Source: Plasmodiophora brassicae (lineage: Eukaryota; Endomyxa; Phytomyxea; Plasmodiophorida; Plasmodiophoridae). Taken from it: a stretch of DNA of 64,000 bases. The translations under genes and the position numbers were made by a program. The DNA lies in the NCBI GenBank assembly GCA_039704465.1, contig JASFAU010000008.1:496001-560000 (forward strand). Reading direction: 5' to 3'. This document shows, in pieces, positions 55,101-64,000 of the stretch (its first letter is position 1; the number at the start of each line of letters is the position of its first letter). The notes below the pieces were generated by a model. It was not told the origin of the DNA, did no database searches, and was given only the letters and a program-made list of their open reading frames with translations.

Positions 55101-56686
55101 AATGTCGACGATGGTTCCTTGGTTTCAACCTTCAAGAAAAGTCTGCCAGTGGACGGCCCATTGCCAGAATTATGATTACTCTACGCAAACGTCAGATCTC
55201 AAGTCGATGCATTTTGCATGCGCCAATGTACCTGTCGAATCAGCTCACAGGAAGAGTAATATGCAACGTGGTGAGAATTGTAGAACTTCTGGCGCTGTTT
55301 GTGCCCATCTATGGGTATCTCGAAAAGTGGCGGATACCTTGTTGTTTCTGCAACGATGTCATCCTAACCACATCATGAGCATCTTCAACATTGTAAAGGT
55401 AATAACATACTCTGGGAACAGTATAACTGCAGTCTCGCCGCCGGCAGCGGAGCGTGGGCTTACTGTTGTCTTTGAAATTCGTTAACTCCAGAATACCTGT
55501 AACAAAGAATTGAGTGGGAACCGATTGCGTGTCATTTGCAAAGGCTACGGTACCTCCGTGTTTCGTACATCGAGGCCAACCATGTAGCTCGGTCGGCTGA
55601 CGTGGGAAAGGAGCGTTTGACGCATCGGTTATTTGCCAATACAGGAGGGCAAATGCTAAAGAAAGCTCATCTGCAAAGGTTATCAGCTAATGCAAGACCA
55701 AATAGGGTCGGCGCTAATTACTTAGCATGTAGTTGATCTCAAATATTACAGCACTAAAGAACGCTGCAAACGTTTCAGAAACTTGCGAGACAGTCAGACA
55801 CGAATTTGTCTACAGTTGACGTATGACCGAACATCGGAGAACTTGTCGGGAATGGAAACCCTATGTAATGTAACACCATCGACGAGTGCAATGAGCTGCG
55901 GAAGGCATTGTTCTGGTCCCAGAAACACAGGTTGCCGGCCACCAGGTTTCAGACGTTGTACTGGTCCTGCCTTGTGGGGCAATGAAAACTTGGGCCTCTT
56001 ACGAGCCTCGGGCCCAGCAATCGTGTTTACTGTCTGTCGTAAACATCAGCACTCAGTATTTTACTTGAATCCGATACTCATACATACCTTTGACAGTGTT
56101 ACGATCGAATTTGACACAGGTTGCAGCGCGATCCTGGCCATCGTTCGGGGCGCAGCTGTGTCTTATCTCAGTTCATGGAGTTCAGTGGAAAACGTTTCGC
56201 ATACTGCGTTCGATGGTCCGCTGAGACGTGCTTGGAACAGTTGGCAGGGCCTATGACGTCCTCTACCTCAGATCGATACGTGAATAAGATGCTGATCTGA
56301 ACCTGTGAGCCTGCGATGTCAACGATGCCATCAACCTCAACCAGGAAATTCGGCAAATCAATCTGTAGACCAGACTCGATCGTCTGACCCATCTTCAGGA
56401 AGCACTCATCGATGGCATCAGACGCCTTGCCAGGCTGATCCTCGAACAGCATTATCTGCACCCAACGTCAGGCCCCTGTAGGACGTTCGATACCGCGCGC
56501 TGAGAACCTTGCGGTTCGACATCTGCATCAGGTACCCGTCCTGCCATCGCTTATTCTTCTGTATCTGTTGGCGCCGCTCAGACGAGTCGATACATCGGGT
56601 GGACCACTGCTGCAGCCGGATACCTTCATCTTCGTATACGTCACCTGCCACAGGCTCGTCGACGGCGGGGCGCCTGTCGACGACAT
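52171..56686 (-). CDS. ZGRF1/Mte1-like superfamily 1 helicase
   Basis: Multi-exon gene starting at ATG 56684-56686. Splicing of the first two introns gives the ZGRF1-type N-terminal domain ([41 protein letters not shown]). The middle (55.0-56.2 kb) is only partly resolved. Helicase motifs: Walker [15 protein letters not shown] (split by an intron at about 54349-54407), Ia [85 protein letters not shown]. The C-terminus is low complexity. ZGRF1/Mte1 promotes homologous recombination and D-loop handling. I see no zf-GRF finger in the readable exons. Confidence 0.82.
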
Positions 56687-56941
56687 AACCCCGCAGCGCC
56701 ACTGAACCGCCAAATGAGCTACTCTCACTATCCCAGTCAGAATTGGGGGGCAGCAAACCCCCAGCAGCTACACCATCAACTTTAGGTCGAATTACGAGCA
56801 ACGTTGGCTACATTAATTGGCGAGCACCGATGGCCGTCGCCGGGACCCTTCCTTCGAGGAGTCAGCTCGGCATCAGCTGCATCACCGACAGTGAGTTGCC
56901 GTCACAGGTTGTTCTGCATAGGTAGGGACGGCGGGTTGTCG

Positions 56942-57400
56942 ATGGCTCTGCAGGGAGCCTCGCTTCAGAACTACAACATCGAGTTGGCGAAATGTGGGTG
57001 CAGAGATGCGGTGCCGTTGGCTAGAGGTTGACTGGGTCGACAAAGGTATCGAAGACCTGCGGGAGAAGCGCGATCGCGTTTGCCAGGCCATGACCAAGGA
57101 CGAGCGCGACCGGGTCGCTGTGCAGAAGGAGCTGACTGCGCTGACGGAGAAGTACCATAAGCTTGAGGAGAGCATTGCAAAGAAGAAGGAGACCGTCGAG
57201 GAGTACGACCGCACGATCCGCGAAACCGAAGCGGCGTACATGAAGGTTTGGCCACAACCCCAGAACGCCCGCGCCCTATTACTGATCGAATCGTTGCGCC
57301 GAAGATCCTGGAAAGCTCACAGACCTTGCTGCACGTACTGAAACGGGAGACCCAGAACCTGTCCAAACGCCGGCTCAGTGATGAAACCCTTAAACAATGA
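56942..57400 (+). CDS. SSNA1: SSNA1/DIP13 (NA14) centriole/basal-body coiled-coil protein
   Basis: Three exons, 56942-56993, 57046-57245 and 57305-57400 (introns 52 and 59 bp), 115 residues. The frame reads MALQGASLQNYNIELAKC, IEDLREKRDRVCQAM, a continuous coiled coil (LTALTEKYHKLEESIAKKKE), then YDRTIRETEAAYMK and ILESSQTLLHVLKRE. These are the conserved blocks of SSNA1/NA14/DIP13 at normal length. The protein forms fibrils at basal bodies and axonemes and branches microtubules. It lies divergent from the helicase gene, with 255 bp between ATGs. Confidence 0.93.
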
Positions 57401-57590
57401 AATGGGTCACCCAACGGAAAGCGTGCACCCGCCTGACCTTCAAAATCGGATCGCTGGCTGCGCCGAAGTGGGATGAAACGTGAACGCCGGTACAGTAACC
57501 TTGGACACCTTACCAGTCGCACGGCAGGCCGCTCTTCTGCTGAATGCTGCTGCCGTCACAACGTTCTGAGGCGTGTGCCGTTAAACGCCG

Positions 57591-60500
57591 ATGGGGATCT
57601 CGTGGTCGAGCGAATTCGACTACACAAAGGACTTGCTGGCCGATACTGTACTTCAGTCGGCGTGCATCGGACACGAACCCGGATGCGACCCGAACGTCAG
57701 AGAGCAACCGTTGCCGTGCTTTGCTCGCTCTCAAAGCAGCGCTGCTGGAACAGGAGTATTCCAAAACGTATCGCGCTAAAAGCGCTGAGAAAGGCCTCCT
57801 GCGGTACGCCTTCGAAGGCACCAGCGAAGAATGCAGGACAATCTGGGACATTGCAACGTTAGGCAACCGCCCCTGATGTCTCATCGAGCGTCTGATTCCA
57901 TTAACAATAGGCGTGCTTCGAAACTATTCGCTGACAGGGAATAGTATGGCGCTGTGGCACGAGGACTGTTTGTCTCGAACGTGACGCTTTCTTTCAGCTT
58001 TGGTGTTCGCGTGGATGGCGTCTACAAGTGGCAGACGTACTCGCAAGTGTATCAGAAGGTAACATGTGTCATATCGTCTGGAAGTTCGTGACTGGCTCAG
58101 AAGATCTAGATGCTGGCGATTGGCGCCGCGTTGCGCTCCATGGGTTGCCAGCGGGGGTCGTCCATTGGCATCATGGCTCCGAATCGCCCCGAATGGGTCA
58201 TCACCGCGTTTGGCGCCTACTCGCAGACACTGAGCGTTGTGGCGTTATGTAAGTCGCACCAGAGCCTACATGTGGGGGGTCAGCTGAGGCCTAGTGAAGA
58301 TTCGACGCTCGGTCCCAATGCCGTCGAGTACATTCTGAACCACGCCGAGCTGACAATCCTGTTTGTCGCCAAGAAGCACCTGGTTGAAATTCTGCCGATC
58401 CTGTCGAAGACGAAGGTTCGGCATGTGGTCCAGTTCGATGTCGACAAGGAGGCGTACGGCAACGTTAAGGACGCCGTCGATGCGAAAGACGTTGATGCAG
58501 CCCGCCAATCTGGGGTTGAACTTATTGGGTTCTCGACATTGATTCAGAAAGGTCGGCGACGATATCTGAGAGATGACGACGCTAACCTGAATGCGCCCGG
58601 AAGGAATCGCATCCGGGTTGCAGCCGGATGCGCCCGGGCCAGAGGACCTCGCGTACATCATGTACACGAGTGGAACAACGGGGAACCCCAAAGGTGCCTG
58701 CTTAACACATGTCAACATCATCAGCACGGTGGCCGCCGTCGAGACCATCTTCAAACTGCTCGACAGCGACGTTCAGTAAGGCGGGAGCAGCCTTGTCGAA
58801 CGCGGCACAGTCTGACAGCAGGTCAACCAGCTACTCGTTTCTGCCACTGGCACACATCTTCGAAACAGGTATCGACGCGTACGTAAAGGGCCAGGTTAAC
58901 CACTAACGCTCTGTGCGAGCAGATGTCCAGGTGCGGGGTCCCCCTGGTGTTTCCTGAAGGATGCGTGTTGAGAGTTCGGGACGCAGGTCGGAATGGCAAT
59001 GCGCGGTGCACGAGTGGGCTTCTGGCAGGATGACATCAGGCAACTGGTTGAAGACCTGTGCGCCCTGCAACCGACCATCATGTTCGGTGTCCCTCGGGTA
59101 TTCACGCGCATCTACCAGAAGGTTGGCGGTCTGGAACGGCTGCGTTGCATGTGTTTTGAGACGGACGAAGGTGTTCGCAGGCGTCGACACGAAATTCTGC
59201 CTTGTGCGGGCGCTGTTCCATCGAGCGTACGCTTACCAGGCTGATGCGCTTCGCAAACGATACCCGCGAAGCGCACTCTACGACAACCTCGTCAGGACTG
59301 GTCCAATAGTATACGTCATGGATCTATTTACTTTTCAACTGTAGGTGTTCTCCAAGGCGGCGGCACAGGTTGGTCTCGGGAATTGCAGAATCATTGTCTC
59401 TGTACGTATCGAACGATTTTACATCGTGACGCTTTTATCATTTCAACCCAGGGTGCTGCACCGTTGCCGCCCTACCTATGTGAGTTCCTGAAGATTCTCT
59501 TCAATTGCCCAGTCCTTCAGGTACGTTTGGCCGTGTTCACGTCATCACACTGCCGCCCAGGCGGATTCAATTCGGCAGGGATATGGCATGACGGAGACAG
59601 CGGCGGCCGTAACAATATCGCTGCCGACGTGCCCTAACTTGGGACATGTGGGGCCACCAGTCGCCTCCTCTGAACTACGTTTGAGATCTGTGCCGGAAAT
59701 GAATTACAATGTAAGGCACTATCACGTCATCGTACGTTTGATCATGGCGACCTTAACGAATTCCAGGTCACTGATGAACATCCGCGGGGAGAGATCCAGA
59801 TGCGTGGCAGCAACATATTCAAAGGTATCGTTCCAAAGATGACGGCCGGTAAACGCGCTTATTCCCATTACCACGAATAGGTTACTTCAAGAACGAAGAG
59901 GCCACAGAGGGCGTCCTCAATGACGGGTGGATGAGCTCGGGCGATATCGGCCGTCTGAACCCGAACGGCACATTTTCCATCATCGGTGACGTCGTCTTCG
60001 TATGTCGCCTCCTACCGGCTGACATTTCGCTCCAGACCGAAAGAAGAACATATTCAAGTTGTCGCAAGGAGAGTCAGTATCCAATGCTAGTCGTTTCGAG
60101 AGGACAACCTCTAATGGACAGCGCTATCTAGATACGTCGCTGCAGAAATGGTCGAAGCCGCGTACGGCAAGTCGCCCATGGTGTCCCAGATCTGGATCTA
60201 CGGGAACAGTTACAAGTCCTTCGTTGTGGGCGTAGTTGTCCCCAATTCCGAGCGTTTCATCGAAATAGGCCGATCCAAAGTAGGCTCAGGAAACAACCAC
60301 CCCTGTGAGCTCCTACTAACAAAGGGACGCAACGTCTTGTAGGGCTGGTATACCGGGCCTGGCTTTACTGCCGACGGTTATCCAGAAGCATTCGCCAAGC
60401 TCTGGGACGAACACCTACCAGAACTGAAGCACGAGCTCATTGCTAGCCTTCGTGACTTCGAGGCCGACTTGAAAGGATTTGAAAAGGTTCGCGCCCTGGC

Positions 60501-60728
60501 CGGATGGCTGGTAGTTTCGCTCGCTGAAGTGCTGCCCAGGCGCGCGATTTCATTGTGGAATTTAACGTTAACAACATGGGCCTTGGCTTCACGGAGGAGA
60601 ACGAAATGTTGACGCCAACGTTCAAGCTGCGACGCGCCAACCTTCTCAAGACGTACATGGCCAAGCTTCGCGACACGTACAAAGCGAACGGCGAGCCACC
60701 CAGTGCTGACGAGATTTGGTCGGGTTGA
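57591..60728 (+). CDS. long-chain acyl-CoA synthetase (AMP-binding)
   Basis: Many exons; the N-terminal exons (57591-57870, [19 protein letters not shown] and [19 protein letters not shown]) are tentative. From TIWDIAT the chain is clear: splicing gives [70 protein letters not shown], the AMP-binding P-loop [71 protein letters not shown], and the C-terminal [20 protein letters not shown] with a stop at 60726-60728. It activates long-chain fatty acids to acyl-CoA, usually on ER, peroxisome or lipid-droplet membranes. No peroxisomal SKL end (it ends EIWSG). Confidence 0.87.
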
Positions 60729-60767
60729 TTTGTTCGCCGCACATCATACAGTCCGATGCCTGCTTGG

Positions 60768-61585
60768 CTATATTACTGGAACAACAAGCTTAGTCGTGGT
60801 GTCGCTTGGGCCTGGTACGGTGTCAGGTTGCGGCGCCGGTTTCTCCTCGTCGTCTTCGTGCGCGAATGTGACATGTCTCGGTTCGGCGCTCTTCCCACTC
60901 CGCATCGGGGAACGATTCTGCTTAGCGCGTCGAGCAGAGGGCGGCGGTTCTGTCGGCGGTGCAGGCGGTTCACTAACAGCAGACAGCTCCACATGCGGAT
61001 GCGCTCGTTTCCAGATGTTGTACAGACGAACATGCTCCTCGTACTTGATGATGACTTGCCCAGCCGCCTGCGCGAACGCGCTCCTGAAACAGGTCGTGAA
61101 ATGATTCATCAGGTGCGCATTGAAAGCCGCATCGCTCTGGATGTCGATCAATGTGCCGGTCGCCTGGTCCAACGTATCGAGGTCAACAGCAACCCCATCA
61201 CTAATGTCCACGAACGCGAATGCGTCCCGTTCGAGGGCCGAGGTGTTCACCTAGGTAAACATCTTCGCGTAAGGTCATGTCAGCTCATACGGAAACGGGG
61301 ACGGACGCTTCGAATGGCACAGCGAGTGCAAACGCGTTGAGGGACGTCGGCGTGGAACCCGAACTGGGGCAAGTACTCGGTGTAGGGACTGCACGTGGAG
61401 CAAACGGTGTGCCCGCACGCTCGGCAGTGATGCCGACGGAACAGCAGGGTGAAGACGGCACCACAGTGGGAGCACGCTGGTCCCTGCCCTTCCCAAGTGA
61501 TCAACGACGGCCGCGACGCCGACTGTGCATGGTCGTTAAAGCGCCGGCCGGGAGTCGACGAACTCCTGCTTACTGCTCCCATGGC
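60768..61585 (-). CDS. FYVE zinc-finger protein
   Basis: Two exons with an intron at 61251-61306 (56 bp). The start chosen is the ATG at 61585 (gccATGG context); the frame is open upstream without an ATG. 253 residues. The N-terminal FYVE finger has WEGQGPACSHCGAVF, RRHHCRACGHTVCSTCS and QRVCTRCA: all eight Cys/His ligands and the R(R/K)HHCR PI3P-binding patch. The C-terminal ~160 residues include helices (AFAFVDISDGVAVDLDTLDQ, FTTCFRSAFAQAAGQVIIKY) and a Pro/Arg-rich tail. It is a likely endosomal PI3P effector. It is convergent with the acyl-CoA synthetase, with 39 bp between stops. Confidence 0.87.
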
Positions 61586-61943
61586 GCGAGGTCGGTAACT
61601 GGTTATGGATGCCGCCGCGTCGGCATATGGGCGCGACAAGTGCCAGTGATATTACCCCGAATGATTTCGGTTGGTCCGATCCAGCTGGGATATTTTGTAA
61701 TGCCATAGACAATAGGCCAGATTCGAGTCGACGTTTCCGCCAGGGATGGACTTGCGCTACGTAGCCTCAATACCTATAGGCGGATGTCAGCTACAGGATC
61801 GCAACGAATTGAAAATGCCGACCTTCTTAGATTAAATAGATCTGAATCAGCATTCAATCATCGCGAGGTCTTCGTCAGCCATCGGGTTCGATACGCGCGT
61901 GCTTCGATCGCCTTCCAGGGCATGTCAAAGGCAACCTCTGCGT
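61586..61943. other. spacer, nothing recognised
   Basis: About 360 bp between FYVE and BTB genes, both on the minus strand. It should contain the FYVE promoter and the BTB 3' end. Confidence 0.4.
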
Positions 61944-63215
61944 TTAGGACCACCGGGAGGCTGCCTGAAGCCCAGGTATGCCAAAATGTAGACCCAGGAG
62001 GTGCCGCAGGGGCCTAGGCAGTTGCGATGCGACAGGAAGAACGAATTTCTCAAAGTCGTCGCGATTCATGGCGAAAATGTCCACATATACAATAAGAGCG
62101 TTCAGTGCAGAGGAGAGCGCTTGTCGCGCATCACCAATATGGGCATAATCGCAGCGGCGGCTCGGATCGGGGTTGGCATCAACCGCCAGAAGCATGGGTA
62201 TCATCGTATGGTTGTGGACGTCGAGAAGAAGGTCTGATTCACGCTTGGCCATTTGGTCGACGGCAACATCGGCGTCTCCGAATACTGCCGATGCGTTCTT
62301 GTCGATATCCCCAACGATCTCTCGCAAACCGATCGCACTGCCACCCGAGGCAACGGGGCCAAGCGAGATTCCGGCGGTCTCCATTTCCTGCATCAGTTGA
62401 ACCTCGATCTCGGCAAACGGGTCGATATCGTCATCGTCGAGACGAGAAATTTCCGGTAGCGCAGGCCACGACCGCATGTCATCCAAATGCCGAAGACCCT
62501 GCACGCAGGCAAACGCCCAAACGAGATGCCAGCGCGTCAGGTCATCCAACTCGGCGAAAGTCAAGATCGAGATCATGTGCTCCAAAGTCACCGAGCACAG
62601 CCACGAGTCTCGATTGACATTGAACGACATCGGCGGAACAGGGTCTCGATAAGGGTTCACAAGGAGTGCAATTGGTCGGCCCAGCAGCGTCGATTTCGAC
62701 AGGTGATGACAGTGGAGAAAGAACCTCAAAGCCGTATCGCTTGCCAGAACTTGTTCCGAGTAGAATCGCAGGCATCGGTCAGACAGATCGGATAGCAAAA
62801 GTTGTTCGGCAAGGTTCGAGGTTGGCAGGAGGTAGTCTCGAGGTATCTCCACAATTCCGCAGTAAAGATACTGGAGCACGGTGACCACCGTCGTCACTTC
62901 CTGGTCGGCGTGATAAACAACAGCGACGGCCGCAGCAGGACGCACAGCATCGGCATTCGCCACGAAATTCGACAGCGGTTCCATGACTGCATTCACCGGC
63001 GATAATCTCTCACGGTAGAACTGGCAGCGCGCTCGAAGGATGAGCGCGTGGGCATAGACGGGCGTTCGCTCCGGGCCGACCAGCAGGACGACATCTGCCG
63101 AGTCGCGGTCGTTCACCAGCGATGACAGGCACGCAGCGACGGATAGCGGGTCATTGACTGTGCAGTTTGACACTGCCACCGGGCCACTGGGTACTTCGCC
63201 ACGATCGGCCGGCAT
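61944..63215 (-). CDS. BTB/POZ domain protein
   Basis: Single-frame protein, 423 residues from the ATG at 63213-63215 (an upstream in-frame extension lacks ATG). The BTB fold lies at residues ~35-155: SADVVLLVGPERTPVYAHAL, ILRARCQFYRERL, VLQYLYCGIVEIPRDYLLP, LAEQLLLSDLSDRCLRFY. A BACK-like helical region follows (TALRFFLHCHHLSKSTLLG, AELDDLTRWHLVWAFACVQG), then an unrecognised C-terminal half. BTB proteins commonly are CUL3 substrate adaptors. No Kelch or MATH domain is visible, so partners are unknown. Confidence 0.75.
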   Translation of the reverse strand: MPADRGEVPSGPVAVSNCTVNDPLSVAACLSSLVNDRDSADVVLLVGPERTPVYAHALILRARCQFYRERLSPVNAVMEPLSNFVANADAVRPAAAVAVVYHADQEVTTVVTVLQYLYCGIVEIPRDYLLPTSNLAEQLLLSDLSDRCLRFYSEQVLASDTALRFFLHCHHLSKSTLLGRPIALLVNPYRDPVPPMSFNVNRDSWLCSVTLEHMISILTFAELDDLTRWHLVWAFACVQGLRHLDDMRSWPALPEISRLDDDDIDPFAEIEVQLMQEMETAGISLGPVASGGSAIGLREIVGDIDKNASAVFGDADVAVDQMAKRESDLLLDVHNHTMIPMLLAVDANPDPSRRCDYAHIGDARQALSSALNALIVYVDIFAMNRDDFEKFVLPVASQLPRPLRHLLGLHFGIPGLQAASRWS

Positions 63216-63459
63216 GCGTCTGCAGCTCCCGAGCGACGCCGGACACCAGAACAGCGAACTCCGGACAGGACAACGCGGCGCAATCCGCACAGTGAAACCC
63301 CAAAGTCAGGTAGGTAGTCATGCAGCCTTGCTGGTGCGCAGTCGTGCAGGCGCTACGCGTCCTCTTATGTATGACGAGCTTCGTCTTCTCACGGGACTGA
63401 TCTGTCGGAACCATCAAGGCATGCGTTTGAGAGATGCATCGTTCGCCCGCCGACAATGT

Positions 63460-63800
63460 CTGAGTTCATCTCATCCCCGATGTTTATCATCTGGGGTGCT
63501 TTCCCGCACCCACCGCCATCGACGTTTGTAGTTGACTTCCGGCATCACCGGTTTACCTGTTTGCGATAAGCAGTGCGATTTTCGACGACCCATAAAACGG
63601 CTGTGTTGGCTATTCTGGCACAGGGCTGCCAGTGCAACCGTCTCGTGATGCCGGTGTTGCCGAAACGCCGAATGTCGTCGAAGGCAAGTAATCGGCGGGC
63701 GGACTGGGACGAAAACAACCATGTATCGTCGTCCGGGCTGGCAATTCAACTGTATTCGCGCACCTTGGTGCTGCAGACACCAGCCCGCAAAGGGGGCCAA
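63460..63800 (-). repeat. dispersed repeat, right copy (uninterrupted)
   Basis: Reverse-complement match to 1672-1763 plus 2114-2342 near the other end of the window. Here the two blocks are contiguous. The minus strand stays open for ~110 codons (RIQLNCQPGRRYMVV ... SHCLSQTGKPVMPEV), corresponding to broken frames in the left copy, so an ancestral coding element is possible. No domain recognised. Confidence 0.75.
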
Positions 63801-64000
63801 CGTCGCGGCGTCCTTGAGGCTGTTTCAAGAACTTGCGCCTCTTTTCCCGACGGCTAGTTTGTACCCAAGGGCTCAGGTATTGTACGACTAATAGGGCGCA
63901 GGATCGTCGTACGGTGTGGGTGACAGTACAAATTATACGAGTAGAAAGGCGGCAAAGGCCTACAATGGTGGTGAAGGCCTTCTCGTCGCGACAGGATCTG
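63801..64000. other. window end, nothing recognised
   Basis: Short non-coding-looking sequence beyond the repeat copy. Confidence 0.3.

Noticed and set aside
57473..57862. A separate 130-codon Arg-rich gene upstream of the acyl-CoA synthetase
   Set aside because: It overlaps, in another frame, the exons that lead into the synthetase reading [21 protein letters not shown], so it is more likely a shadow.

Overview
This window looks like nuclear DNA from a compact, GC-rich protist genome. Almost every gene I could reconstruct is split by short spliceosomal introns of about 45-65 bp (GT donor, usually TAG or CAG acceptor). There are no operons, ribosome binding sites or phage-like genes. The content is eukaryotic throughout: PIGO, TPX2, VPS15, TFIIIC, a ClC channel, TBC-TLDc, ZGRF1, SSNA1. 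SSNA1 suggests a flagellated stage. Very short introns, high GC, surface lectins and a nuclease-like/kinase protein resembling Crinkler-type effectors fit a plasmodiophorid-like rhizarian best. That is my inference; an oomycete-like or other protist is not excluded.

Layout. 0-4.1 kb is gene-poor and repetitive: a fold-back repeat, a dispersed repeat whose inverted partner lies at 63.46-63.80 kb, and a decayed ubiquitin-hydrolase-like gene. 4.1-7.35 kb holds the kinase-fusion gene and a convergent unknown gene. 7.6-8.8 kb is an element with ~150-bp terminal inverted repeats built of ~22-bp units. 9.06-9.97 kb is a set of nested palindromes. 10.3-15.9 kb carries three tandem minus-strand paralogues encoding secreted, membrane-anchored LamG-like plus SUEL-lectin proteins. 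They face a divergent membrane-anchored subtilisin (16.3-19.5 kb). PIGO (GPI-anchor synthesis) and a divergent cyclic-nucleotide-gated-type channel follow.

25-33.5 kb is dense housekeeping DNA: RsmH (probably mitochondrial rRNA m4C methylation), PPAN/SSF1 (60S biogenesis), TPX2 (spindle assembly, 10 exons), a TFIIIC subunit-6-like protein and a TBC-TLDc protein. 34-48.6 kb has a two-TM protein, a many-exon M1 aminopeptidase, VPS15 (the PI3-kinase regulatory subunit) and a ClC chloride channel/exchanger. 48.8-63.2 kb has an NT-C2/coiled-coil protein, a ZGRF1-like helicase, SSNA1, a long-chain acyl-CoA synthetase, a FYVE protein and a BTB protein. The last 0.8 kb is repeat again.

The genes do not form one pathway. 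Loose themes are cell-surface/secretory biology (10-22.7 kb), microtubules (TPX2, SSNA1) and endosomal PI3P/membrane traffic (VPS15, FYVE, TBC-TLDc, ClC). For several genes I reconstructed complete exon sets whose summed length is a multiple of three. I saw no tRNA, rRNA or CRISPR array.
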